NCBI GenBank assembly: GCA_004802705.1
Contig: SGPL01000310.1
Coordinates: forward strand, 1-40,046
Direction of reading: 5' to 3'
Origin: Bondarzewia mesenterica
Taxonomy: Eukaryota > Basidiomycota > Agaricomycetes > Russulales > Bondarzewiaceae
Length of the DNA: 40,046 nucleotides
Shown here: positions 1-9,898 of the stretch, piece by piece
Layout: every line of letters starts with the position of its first letter
Numbering within the stretch: the stretch's first letter is position 1
Made by a program: the position numbers and the translations under genes
Notes under the pieces: generated by a model
What the model was told of the DNA's origin: nothing
Database searches by the model: none
What the model saw: only the letters and a program-made list of their open reading frames with translations

Positions 1-240
1 TCGAGATTTTATTGCGATTTAAATACAATTTTTATGATTTTTCTGGAATGTAATAGAGGTTTGATACCCTATCCACCAGTTCGGCAGAAAATTTTGATGT
101 TTCAGCCCTCCATCCACCAGATGTTGGCCTATTTAGGCTAAAATCCGTCCACCAGCTAAAAGGCCTTTTGGCCAAAATCCGTCTCAAACCCCCTCCGCCT
201 ATTATCGGGGGTCCTCCTACACTGTACATCCTCGTCACGC
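1..240. repeat. Short AT-rich repeat patch at the left edge
   Basis: The octamer TCCACCAG occurs three times (72-79, 113-120, 148-155), and AAAATCCGTC occurs twice (140-149, 174-183), the second time after a GGCCTTTTGGCC-like palindromic stretch. This internal repetition with no credible gene suggests the edge of an interspersed repeat. A minus-strand reading frame crosses it but looks like translated repeat. The family is not recognised and the left border is outside the window. Confidence 0.35.
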
Positions 241-1174
241 GACCGTGTCACATTTATTTAACGCGTCGGCACTGCATTCGGTAGCGCCGTCCCACTGCAA
301 TTTACGGGAATTGCAAAAGGACCTCTTTCCCTCATATTGGACGGTTTCACCCGCGCGGTCGCGTCACTGCGAGAAGTTCGGACTCTCAAAACCTTGTAAG
401 GATTCACGATTCAACATTCAACGTAGCGAAATGGAGCTAGAAAAAATTATCCTGTTGCCTTCGAGTGCCTTGTCATCGTCATCTCCATCGCCCCGCATCT
501 GGCACGAACAAAAGTGATCCCCTTTGTCCTCATGACTCCAAGGTGGACGCGCAAAAGGCTGAAGGTACTTATCGCGATTCACGAAGCTTCACGCCACTCG
601 TCAGCCACAAGAACGCGCGTTCTCAACCGGAAGCCCTTCTCAGCCTGACAGCAAGCGCGGTTTCAACTTTGTTGGTTTCCGATGGCGCCGATTGGGAGGC
701 GAGTGCGCTTCCAGCAGCGTTTGTTCTCGAAACGTTAGGCTTGCGATGTAGGCACACGTCTTTCTTTGTTTTGACTCCAAGATCACGGCGGACTCACCCG
801 ATACCCCCTGGACAAAGACTCGTCAGTGCAGATGAGAAGAAGCGGATTCTTCTGGAAAATCTGTCACTTTCTAAGTATTCAAGGTAGCGGATGTTCAAGC
901 TCAGGAAGAGCCCTAGAGGCCGGCGATGCCAAGCTGTAATTCTCGTGATCTCTGAATTAAAATACATGCAATTTCCAAGACGATAAGTATAGTAACTGTG
1001 GTACAAAGACATCCAGGGCTGGCACGCGGTGATGGCCAAAAAAAAAATATACTGTATCTTATGGTATTCATCTTACATCAATTCCAGGGGGAGGGGGCAT
1101 AAAGCGGCTGAGAAGGAAACCAAAAAAAAATCAAGAAGGCCCAAGAGCAATCAGCCGATCACAGAAGTCGACAA
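241..1174. other. Region without a confident gene
   Basis: Plus-strand reading frames at 431-517 (starting MELEKIILLPSS) and 465-887 (ending KKRILLENLSLSKYSR) overlap and could be joined by an intron into a Ser-rich hypothetical protein. I recognise no domain, and the frames have weak codon character. The far end (about 950-1170) is the 3' flank of the minus-strand SGF29 gene and has A-runs at 1037-1046 and 1121-1130. Nothing else is supported. Confidence 0.3.
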
Positions 1175-2580
1175 TCATGCGCCCGGATACTCGACTACAT
1201 ACTGCGCATGCACGATCTGTTCCAGGTCGTCGTCATCCTCGAATTTGAGCTTGTACGCGGGTTTCTCCCCTTTGGCCACAAACTAATGGGAGGAACGAGA
1301 ACTTGTGCGTCAACTACAGTTCTAGGAGAAGAATCAGAAGATGTGCCTACGCGTGAACCGATGACTTGCGCTCGGTAAAAACAGCTGGTGTCAGGGTAGA
1401 GTGCCATGACGGTCGAGCTGACTGGGAACTCCCGATATGCGTTCAGGTGAGCTGCGCTATTCAGTGGTGCATCGAGGTCAGGGAGGGGTATAATAGCCCG
1501 CAAGGTGGTGTTGTAACATCTTGAAAGAGCAAGATGCACACAGTGTCGGTCAAAAAAAAAGGGTACGATGCGCTCAGAAATAAATGTACATACTGTCCAG
1601 GTTGACCGTCCTCCTGGGGCTCTATATCTTGTACTTCATATCTGTGAACCAAAGGATCATCAACAGGGGCTATACCGGGAAAGAATAGACTTCAAAATTG
1701 AAACTGTAGTGATACAGACCTGTTTTTGTCCTGATTGATGCACTTTGTGACCCTGGCTAGGATCCACGTCATATCGTCGTCGCCATTCGCGATGTCACTG
1801 GGCTTAGCGGGAGGATGAAATGCGACGACTCTGCCGACCTGCAAGGGAAGCTGCGCGTTGAGTGCTTCTCGCCGCGCCTTGGGCTCGCGGGAGAAGGGCA
1901 CGGCGGGCTGTGGACCGACGGAGCCACGCGTTTGAGAGGGTATGGACGTGCCTCGGCCGCTGGAAGCAATTGCTGGTGTCGAGGGCGTTGAAGTCTGTGG
2001 TGAGTGTGCGCGAGGCCGCTTTGCTCGCTTTTCTGCTGGGGGGGCTGGTTAGGTGACTTGGAAAAGACAAGAGGGGAAGGCGACTACGACTACCTAGAGA
2101 TTGAGATTCTGACGCTTTTCGCACATCGACCATCGTTTTGATACGGTCTACGGCATCATTCATAGCCCTGACGAGAAGCGTTAGCAACAGTGCTAGGATA
2201 GATGCTGACAAAAAAGGGAACCTACTCGATCTCTCGCTCCGAGTTCGTCTTGATCTCGTTCAAGCCAGAGATCAATTTTTTGTACACTGTTTTGACGTTG
2301 TCCATGCCCTCTGCAGGGGGCGACTCATCATTCGGCCATACTGAGATGAGTCTGTTCACCCGGCCGATGGCGTCCTGAGCAGAGGAGTTCGTGCACAAGT
2401 TCGACAGCGTGGACAGCGATTTCGCAGCAAGCGACCAGCATTCAGCTTCAACCTCTGTCAGAAGCAAACAAAGGGTCAGACAATTACACCGCAGATTTTT
2501 TATATTTCAGAATGAACAGTGTACCGACCGTGACGTTCATCATTTGCAGGTCTTTTCGACATACCACGTCTTCTATCCAT
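1175..2580 (-). CDS. SGF29: SAGA-associated factor 29 (tandem-Tudor chromatin reader)
   Basis: SGF29 is a subunit of the SAGA histone acetyltransferase complex. Its C-terminal double Tudor domain binds H3K4me2/3 in the nucleus. The exons read on the minus strand give, in order, a helical N-terminal part (AKSLSTLSNLCTNSSAQDAI, 2222-2453), a Ser/Arg-rich linker, the first Tudor half (QVGRVVAFHPPA, DDMTWILARV, then YEVQDIEPQEDGQPGQ) and the second half (STVMALYPDTSCFYRAQVIG, then YKLKFEDDDDLEQIVHAQYV). The order and motifs match the family. The stop is TGA at 1175-1177. At least five introns are needed; one joins ...VIGSR to FVAKGEKPAY in frame. Two starts work: ATG at 2580 (MDRRRGMSKRPANDERH, weak GTCGGT donor) or ATG at 2543 (MMNVTV, GTACAC donor). 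I favour 2580 because the basic N-terminus is more protein-like. Identity is strong; exon ends are approximate. Confidence 0.88.
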
Positions 2581-3202
2581 GGTGTGAATACTGGCAAGGC
2601 AACGAACACACCTTGCTCGGTCGGCAGAAGTTGAGATACGCTGACAGTGCTGCGTGGTGGTTTGCACTTACTCGAGCTAATAGGCCGCTTGACTCGAGTC
2701 TGACAGAGCTATTGGACCAAGTCAGCGAGAACAAACGAGCGATCGCAGATCAGTTCACTGCAACAATTGCAAATGGCATTCGCTTATGTAATAGTTTCCG
2801 TACTTTGCTTGACCGGTGTGCGACGGCGTCCTCTCCTGTTGCTTCTTGAAGAGAGTCTATCCTTGCCTCGGAGAATTGTAGTGCTCTTGTTGAGCCAAGT
2901 GCTTTTCCAACAAAATGAGCGAATGCTTCGAAAACAATGCTACGCGAAGAAGAAAGGTCGACCAAATAGGGTAGCCATGGGATGCCGTTCCGAGGGCCTC
3001 CGGCCGTGCGGTGGGAGCACAGGCAACGGTCTTTGCTTTGTTCAAAAGTGCTCCATGTCTTACCCTGCGCACCTCTAGATATGATCCAAGTTGATTGCAC
3101 CGACGGGGAAAAAGCACGGTTTCGAAAATCGAGTTGAACATGTTGGAATAATGACCGCGGTAAGTATAAGTGCTTTACTTAGTGGCGCTACAGAGGCATG
3201 AG
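2581..3202. other. SGF29 upstream region, possible small ORF
   Basis: A minus-strand frame at 2750-3100 (116 codons, starting MQSTWIISRGAQGK) and an overlapping frame at 2857-3141 are open, but neither shows a domain I recognise and no splice sites join them convincingly. A plus frame at 2767-3078 begins with a hydrophobic stretch, also unrecognised. The promoter of SGF29 must lie here. I call no gene. Confidence 0.25.
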
Positions 3203-3557
3203 CCAAATATTGGAAGCTCTGGGCGGTGATATCGTGGTACAGTTCCTGTGTTGCCAACCGCCCACCTTCCATATTCTGGGTAGATGTTACATAAAAGCTA
3301 AACGCCCGTCATCGCCCACTTTCCATATTCTGGGTAGATGTTACATAAAAACATATCGCGCGATCACATCGTGTGCCGGGGGCGGAGGAGAGCTTTTATG
3401 TAACATCTACCCAGAATATGGAAGGTGGGCGAGAGGGCTGTACGACGCGTGTTGTTCACCTTCCATATATTGGGAGGATGTGACATCATACCTTTCCTCG
3501 CCGTCAGGCTTCGATTGACACTGTGACAACAACCTTCCTAATCTGGGGGGGATATTA
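3203..3557. repeat. Cluster of direct and inverted copies of a ~40-nt motif
   Basis: The core ATTCTGGGTAGATGTTAC is present in two near-identical direct copies (3259-3299 and 3314-3350, one mismatch in the shared part). An inverted copy at 3391-3431 is an exact 41-nt reverse complement of the first. Degenerate direct copies lie at 3455-3487 and 3532-3557, and a degenerate partial inverted copy at 3203-3226. The exact inverted pair could fold as a 41-bp stem with a 91-nt loop. The cluster sits 300-650 bp upstream of the zinc-finger gene at 3857. It could be a MITE-like relic or repeated regulator sites. Confidence 0.8.
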
Positions 3558-3804
3558 CTCAACTAATCTTTCTTAGGATCTTGATAGGGCCAGCCTCGAG
3601 GCGTTGATCCTCTTCCGACAGGCCGGCATCAGCGGGGACACTCACGTGATACGAATCCCTGCTCTCCATCCACCTCCCATACCTTCAATTTAGCCTGTGC
3701 CTAGTAGACAAACGCTCGACACCCCCCATGAGAAGCTCTCCAATTCATGCGGACCCAGCCGGGTCTCCTTCTCTCCACATAACAAACAACCCTTCCTCCT
3801 CTCG

Positions 3805-3810
3805 TATAAA
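3805..3810 (+). promoter_or_regulatory. TATA box of the zinc-finger gene
   Basis: TATAAA lies 47 nt before the ATG at 3857, in a pyrimidine-rich stretch typical of a fungal core promoter. A CACGTG E-box is at 3643-3648, about 210 nt before the ATG. Both are sequence matches only. Confidence 0.5.
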
Positions 3811-3856
3811 GGCAAGGCCATTATTCCTCTTTCTTGCATCCCAACCCCCCTCCACA

Positions 3857-4814
3857 ATGTCTTCTTTCTCTCCTGATCTCCCATTCGACTTTCTGAATGA
3901 TCATACTAACGATCCTTCTTGGGTATCCAGTCAGTTGTACGAGTCCGACCAGACTCTCTCTCTCCTACCGTTGTCATCCTTGGACGACGACCAGGCATAT
4001 GGTCTTACCATGACGGAACCTTTCGATGGTTTCGATTATCCATTTGCTCCTCTGCCATTCGATTTCCCCATGGCAGATTCTACGCCTTTGTACGTCTTGA
4101 TCACATAGTGCTTTCACATTTTGTCGCTTCAATATGTGTTCTGCTTCTAGCTTCCCAAACTTCGGTTTGTCGCCAACGCTGCTCATGACAACTCCCCAGC
4201 CGCAGCTTGAAGACGATTCAGCGTTCGACCTCGTATCGATGAGTGTCACTCCTCTCCCCGTCAATACGGAATTGAACCAGGCGAGCCCGACACGCGACCT
4301 GGACTCGGAGGACAGCTCGGATGAAGACTTCATCCCGACACCTAGTCCACCCACACGACGCCGCACAGCACCAACGCGACAGAAGTCGACAACCTCGTCG
4401 TCCAAGCGCCCGCGTCTTTCTCCCCGATCTCGAAATGCTCAGGTAGGGCGTTCCTCCCCGTCCTACCGCTCTGCCTCCTCGGCGTCCTCATCACCCTCGA
4501 CGTCCAAAAAATGTCCCCACTGCGACTGGGTGCAGCTTAACGGACGTCAGCCGGACTTGAACCGGCACGTCGCGACTCATGAGCGCGATCTCAGCCCGCC
4601 GAAGTGGGTTTGTCGCGGCGTCCCATTGGAACACGCCGCCGCGTACGACGTCTCTCCGGATGCCGAGCCAACGTCATACGGAGAGCAGGGAAAGTTTTTT
4701 GTAGGCGGATGCGGCAAGACTTTCAGTCGCCGCGATGCGTTGAAGCGTCACTTGGATAACGAAAATATTGAATGCAAGGGCGATTTGACCGCCATGCTCG
4801 ACTGGGGCGTTTAA
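3857..4814 (+). CDS. C2H2-like zinc-finger transcription factor
   Basis: Two exons are joined across a 61-nt intron (4090-4150, GTACGT...TTCTAG), giving ...STPFFPNFGLSPTLL in frame. The N-terminal third is acidic and rich in Phe, Asp and Pro (FSPDLPFDFLND, DGFDYPFAPLPFDFPM), like an activation domain. A Ser/Pro/Arg-rich middle follows, including a basic KRPRLSPRSR stretch that may be a nuclear signal. The C-terminus carries CPHCDWVQLNGRQPDLNRHV and then GGCGKTFSRRDALKRHLDN, a pair of C2H2-like fingers separated by about 45 residues; the first Cys of the second finger may be the one in WVCRG. The ATG at 3857 follows a TATA box at a suitable distance. It is probably a nuclear DNA-binding regulator; targets are unknown. 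The family resembles many agaricomycete zinc-finger proteins without a named role. Confidence 0.8.
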
Positions 4815-5895
4815 CAGACATTCGAGTCTGACTATGGCGACGTATGTCGTACTGCATCGTCATCTTCCTTTTCTCGGTCAGTTTTGCCTCTTTCGTGTCC
4901 CTTCGATTTGTAACTTACCGATTATTGATTCTTCGGCACACAGAAAATTATACATCGTCTTGTATACTTCAACACCATTTACTCAGGTGAATCGTCAGGA
5001 CGTTGGATACGATTATACCTATGTCGCACTTTCATTTGTTCGCTTATTCGCTTGGTCGAATCCCCTCTGATTACCACTCATGGCCGCGAGCTGTTTCGTC
5101 TTTTTTCTCATCTTCTTCACTGAACTTGCCTCCTTCCCTCTGGCATCGACCCATTTTCGCTTCCAGTACCTTAATGGCACTTTTCTTTTCTTTGTTACCT
5201 CCATTGTCCCTCACCGTTTTTTCATCCTCGTTTCTTTCTTCACCTCTTTCTGTCATCGGCATTTGTCAGTCTAGCATGTGTTTGACTACCATCATGCTTT
5301 GTTCACCAGCATACCTCCTATCGCCGGCAGTCCTTTCATCATCACCATCTCTTTCTTCTCCTATAACTCACCCCCGTTTCCAATGCATCCTGGAATACTA
5401 CGCGCTCCGTCATGTGTTGTGTAATTCAATCGGTCCTGCCCGCATTTCCTTTGTCCTCGATCACGGATGGGTCAATTGATCACTTAGGATTGGCGTGAGT
5501 TCCTCGCCGGCCCATATACAACACTTTACATGATGCACTCGACAGTAAATTTCTTCTGGCAGGGTTCTGGGCGTTCCAACTTCCGGGAGAAGTGACTCCG
5601 ATGAGCACAAAGCCGAGCACACGTGGAGGGACGTTCGCTCAGTGCTCAGTGCTCAGTGCCGCGGCTAGCTAATCCGAGCTGCCCCCCGCATGCTTGATTC
5701 AATGAAAGGTTCGGAGCCGTCTCAAGTCATGCACAAGTCGGATTTCACACCAGTGGAGGAAGGGAGGCCGCAACCTGCCACAACGAGCCGAAAAGATTTC
5801 GGTGACAGACGCAACGATGTCACAAAGGAAGCTACATGCGGGAGCGTTCTACATATGTAAGTCAGACGATCCGAATGAACTTGAGAGACAAAGTT
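4815..5895. other. Intergenic, pyrimidine-rich
   Basis: This is the 3' flank of the zinc-finger gene and, at the far end, the 3' flank of the minus-strand FHA gene. The plus strand from 5060 to 5400 is strongly C/T-rich and produces open frames of low-complexity Ser/Leu/Phe, which I do not call genes. No other feature is seen apart from a short tandem repeat. Confidence 0.5.
5637..5657. repeat. Three tandem copies of a 7-nt unit
   Basis: GCTCAGT is repeated three times without a gap. It is a short microsatellite-like tract with no evident function. Confidence 0.7.
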
Positions 5896-7047
5896 TTAGG
5901 TAGCTTCGTCGTGTAGCAGAACATACTCTCGAGTCGATTGGCCGAATTTGAGCACTGCGAAGATGGAGAGATGCATTGATTAGTATTGGCGTGGTGAGAG
6001 GCGGTGCGCCGACAAACACGGGACCGGACGTACCATCGCCTGCTTTGAGCTCGTAGAATCTGGTTGTCGGGATCGTCTCGTCGTTCACAAGAGTCCCGTT
6101 AGTAGACTCGAGATCAATGATAAAGGGCCTGAAGAGGGCCGTGAGTGCAGAACAGGATACCACGCGGACAAACGCACTTGACGACCCCTTTTGAGACACC
6201 GAATTCATCCTTCGATTGAACATAACGGACTGCGTTTTGGCAAACTGATCAGCGGGACTAAGAAAGGAAAGTCAGGTCGAAAGGAACGCACATTGTACTA
6301 CAGCGTGCTGTTTTGAACAGGAAGGATGGTCAACTGCAATGTCCGCAACCGCCTTGTCTCTTCCAATTAGATACGCGCTTTGCCGGTGGATGTGGAGCAA
6401 GTCTATCAGAGCAAGTAACATTGAATACCAGTGTACCACGGGTCAGTTCAGATCGAACACGATGAAACGCACCGACTTGCTCACTCCCCTTGAACACGTA
6501 CAACCTCCACCCAACCACCGGCTTCCTCGCCTCGGGGGGGTTCATTGTACTTCAAGAGCGCAGAGCTCCCATCCGCCTTTCTGACCAGGTTCGTAGCCGC
6601 CGCCAACAGCCCGGACGGCTTGAAATTGGGTTTTCCCTTGTCTGCATCCTCCGGGGGAGCGGAGCGCGAGTTGGATCGCGGACGCGAGCGTGCGCGGGGA
6701 GAGGCAGGGCGTCTGGACGAAGGGCCTCCGCGGTCGGATCGTTGCCCTTCTCTGTCACGGTCGCGTCGCTCCCTTGGCTGTTCACGGTCGCCTCTGCCTC
6801 GTGCATAGTCTCGCTCGTCGTCATCACGGCGTCGGCCTTCGCGATATCTCTCTCCTCCCTTTCTGTCCTCATATCTCCCCCCACGTACGTCTCTATCTTT
6901 TCGTCGGTCACGGTCCCCGTACGGCCTGTCCCTCTCCTTGCTCCTTAGGCTTCCGTCTCTCTCGTATTCGTCGTCTCGTTTCCTGTATCGACTTCCAGAT
7001 GCCCGGCCATTAGCGGCAGAGTCAGGAGAGGCGGAACGTCGTGGCAT
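5896..7047 (-). CDS. PML1: FHA-domain RNA-processing protein, SNIP1/Pml1 type (frame broken by a C7 run)
   Basis: Members of this family (SNIP1, DDL, Pml1 of the RES complex) act in the nucleus in pre-mRNA retention, splicing or small-RNA biogenesis. The N-terminal ~130 residues are Arg/Asp/Glu-rich with RD and RS repeats (7047 down to about 6650). The conserved lead-in SGLLAAATNLV...LKYNEPPEARKP and WRLYVFKGSEQ follows, then the FHA core: HIHRQSAYLIGRD, DHPSCSKQHAVVQ, PFIIDLESTNGTLVNDETIP and the closing VLKFGQSTREYVLLHDEAT with TAA at 5896-5898. The FHA signature residues (GR, SxxH, NG) are all present. Four introns fit. The frame shifts at 6534-6540, where the minus strand has seven C; six C would read NEPPEARKP, the family sequence. 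This is either a sequence error or a recent lesion. Family identity is strong. Confidence 0.85.
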
Positions 7048-7447
7048 GGCGAGTGAATTGTGAGACCACAGACGAGTGTGGAAGACTTTAGAGTGAAAGG
7101 CCGAATATCTTCACCGCGGTCACTGTTGGCGCTTGTACAGTCCACTGGTAGGCGCCAGTTGAAATCTCACTGAACAATTTAGGGTTAGGGCTTCCCGCAT
7201 TTTGGTCTGGCTTCCCCGCATTCCCCTGCATTCCCCTGCCAATTATCGGTACAACTCAAAGCGGGATCTACCAAATAGTCGGAGCGATCTTTTGACGACC
7301 GTGTTGAGTGATCGAATAGATTTCCGATGTAGCACGACATATGTTCAACAAAATACGACTCCGCCGAATCACAGTAGATTGTTGGTTATCGAAACCAAGT
7401 CCGTAGGAGAACACAAATGGATGTCAATATGTAAATGAGGGCCGCGC
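7048..7447. other. Intergenic with a telomere-like dodecamer
   Basis: This gap holds the upstream region of the FHA gene and the 3' flank of the lipase gene. It contains TTAGGGTTAGGG (7179-7190) and a short GCATTCCCCT repeat near 7218-7238. No gene is supported. Confidence 0.5.
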
Positions 7448-8673
7448 TCAAGTGCAAAATAGCGTGCCAATGAAAATGCCTTCATACGGACCCAGATGGT
7501 CAATGATGTTACCGTCGAACACAGTCGGCACGGTCATGATCTGACATTGGGCATCCGTGGCATCATCGTCTCCTGTAGTCCAAGAGTGTTATCCGAAGCG
7601 ACATCGCGCAAGAGAATATGAGAAATTACCTGGACATGAGACCGCGGTTCCCGGTTGTAAGATATGAACCTCTCCATGGGGGTGTGAAAATCCGAGGAAT
7701 CGACCGGGGACGATCGGTATAAGGTCCTTCATGTTGTTTATCCGTGTGAAGTCAGGTACTTGTTCATCGAAGTAAGAGGCGAACGCGGGATTTCCCACAC
7801 GAGGCGTTCCGTAGGTAACTCCCTTGATCGCTGTTCCGCTTGGCAAATTCAGTTTCATGAAGAGACACTCGAGTTCGGATAGTGCGCCGCCCAGGGAGTG
7901 TCCAACCTACAGATGCCCTTTCGATAGAATTGAAGTAGATAGAGAGGCGTGATCGAGGCTTACGAGCGTGACACTATTAGTTCCATGCTCATTCATGAGG
8001 CTCTGAACTTCAGCAAGGATTTGCTTGGCTGTCATGGCGTGTTCGTTTGCAAATCCGAGATGGACTTCCACGCCGGATGGGACACCCGGGAAAAGTTCCG
8101 GGTCTAACGCACCCTGAACAATAATGATGTCCGTCAAATCAGACTCGCTGCAATCAAGAGTTTAGTCAAAAGATGCGCAGAAGAAGAGTATGTCCAACAT
8201 ACAGCTGTGCTGGGTCGGTCCCCTGGTGTGCAACCACGATAGTATCGCCACTAGGCCAATATCCCACAAAGACTAGTAGTCACAAAAAAAGCATGTAAAG
8301 AGGATTGACTCGGGGGCAAATTGACTGACGCTCACAGAATTGGATCACATTACCATCCCCTCCAGTCAAAGTTGGCTGGAAACCTGGCAATGCATCGCAT
8401 GCCCCTGGCAACGACAACGGAAAAGTAGTTCAAATCTTGTAAAAATCTCAAAACAGCTAAATACTTACCGCCGCAATTCCATCCTTCGATCTTCGAAGGA
8501 TCACAGTACGCCGCTCTGGCGAACTGCGTAAAGGGTGCGAACGCGGATAGCTGTGTCGTGGAAAGAGTCGTTACACCGTCACGGGCGAACACTGTGGAAG
8601 CCGTCGGAAGAGCAGACACCCCTCCTGAAATAACCAGCAACGCAAGAGACGTGAAAAGAGCAGAGACAAGCAT
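7448..8673 (-). CDS. Secreted class 3 lipase / feruloyl-esterase-like alpha/beta hydrolase
   Basis: This is an extracellular serine hydrolase acting on triacylglycerols or related esters. The ATG at 8673 begins a signal peptide (MLVSALFTSLALLVISGG), which decides the start; an upstream in-frame extension would bury it. Exons read on the minus strand give FARAAYCDPSKIEGWNCG, ACDALPGFQPTLTGGDGN, VGYWPSGDTIVVAHQGTDP, HLGFANEHAMTAKQILAEVQ and the nucleophile elbow TLVGHSLGGALSELE (Ser nucleophile). Then come YGTPRVGNPAF, NNMKDLIPIVPGR (likely Asp) and DHLGPYEG (likely His), ending TLFCT with TGA at 7448-7450. All triad residues are present and the length is normal, about 300 residues. Five introns of about 50-70 nt fit in frame, including GTAAGC...CTGTAG just before GHSLGG. 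The substrate cannot be told from sequence. Confidence 0.9.
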
Positions 8674-9898
8674 GGCGACGATACCGGAGAAGTCGATGAG
8701 GGAGGAGGTGGGGAAGTACTCGTACACGGCGCAGAGAGTCACTTGTCGACTCGGGGCGGGTATTTGAAGCTAGCTCAAGCGAGCCAAACAAACCGCACAT
8801 TTGGGCAATCAACTCGGATCACTATTCATATGTAGCTGGGCGTTATTTTCGACTATGCATCACCATGTGCTAGACCGTCAATTCTTTGGTAATGAAGCCG
8901 ATTTTGACAGTTAACTAGGGCTTCCTGCCGTACTGTGCCGCGATAGGTCGCTCACGTACAGATGGTTGTGGGAAAGGAAGTCACCTGCGTGTCTGGAGGG
9001 ATGTGCAAAGGTACCGTCAGAAGGACTGTAATGGAGGCCAGGGATAAACACGAGCTCCCACACCTCATATGACCTTGTCTTGATCAAAAGCTGTAACTGT
9101 GCAACAAAGCTCAAGTCCCTTTATAAAGCCGTAGCACGACATAGATGCATCTCTGATACCAAGCACCGCATGTACACTTTTGCGACAGGTGCTCGCCAGG
9201 TGATCTGAGCCGCCATGTGTACCGAAACCGAGCAGAAGGCTTGGATTACTGCGGCGGTTATGTTTAGTTGGGTAGACACTGGCAAGAGCTGGCAGTACCT
9301 TTTGGTGTTTGAGTTTCATCATGCCTAGTGATGACTCGGATGCGCGGAGATGATACTTATTAAGTATGCGCCATGACGGGAGCATTGAGCATTGCTCGCG
9401 CTCATTGCTGCGCACTGACATTAAGAAGAAGAAGAAGCTGAGGCACGGATCATGATCAACCATTGCCGTTCAGGGAATCGTCCTCAGTTTGCGGCCATTT
9501 TTAAATTCATGACTTTAGTCGGACTACAATTTATGATTAGAGTCGGAACTAGGGCAATCACAAATTGATTAGAGCTCCGCAACTAACCTAGTTTCATTTT
9601 TTTGTAGAATGTCTTCACCGGTTAACCGGCATTCTTAATTACCGGTAAGTGGTTTTAAAAGTCCAAAAACCGTCGATGGATCGGAGTCAACAAGAAAGTC
9701 GAAGTCGTAGTCCAAAGCGAAATCAGGATTGCGACGTCGAAACAATGTCCAAACAAGTACATGATGTTGATCTAGTATCAGTCCAGTATACATCGAACGC
9801 ACTGGCACAAGCACCCAGGCCGCAGAAGGCATTTGCTCGATTTCTACATTCTCACCGAAACCCGACCTGACGCTCCTCCAGTGCTAAGTTCCCACCAA
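8674..9898. other. Intergenic, no confident gene
   Basis: This includes the lipase promoter and the 3' flank of the aldo/keto reductase. Minus-strand frames at 8911-9114, 9065-9463 and 9635-9832 are open but unrecognised; the last gives a repetitive Asp/Phe stretch. The area 9480-9660 is AT-rich with repeated GATTAGAG elements and a 12-nt palindrome. It may be remnant repeat DNA. Confidence 0.4.
9618..9629. repeat. Perfect 12-nt palindrome
   Basis: CCGGTTAACCGG reads the same on both strands. A further ACCGGT lies at 9641-9646. It could be a dimeric regulator site or chance; there is no support for either. Confidence 0.6.

Noticed and set aside
5003..5479. Long plus-strand ORF rich in Ser, Leu and Phe
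   Set aside because: It follows pyrimidine-rich 3' flanking DNA, overlaps open frames on both strands and has no domain-like pattern.
6490..6948. Plus-strand ORFs across the FHA gene
   Set aside because: They are the antisense reading of the Arg/Asp-rich N-terminus of the minus-strand gene.
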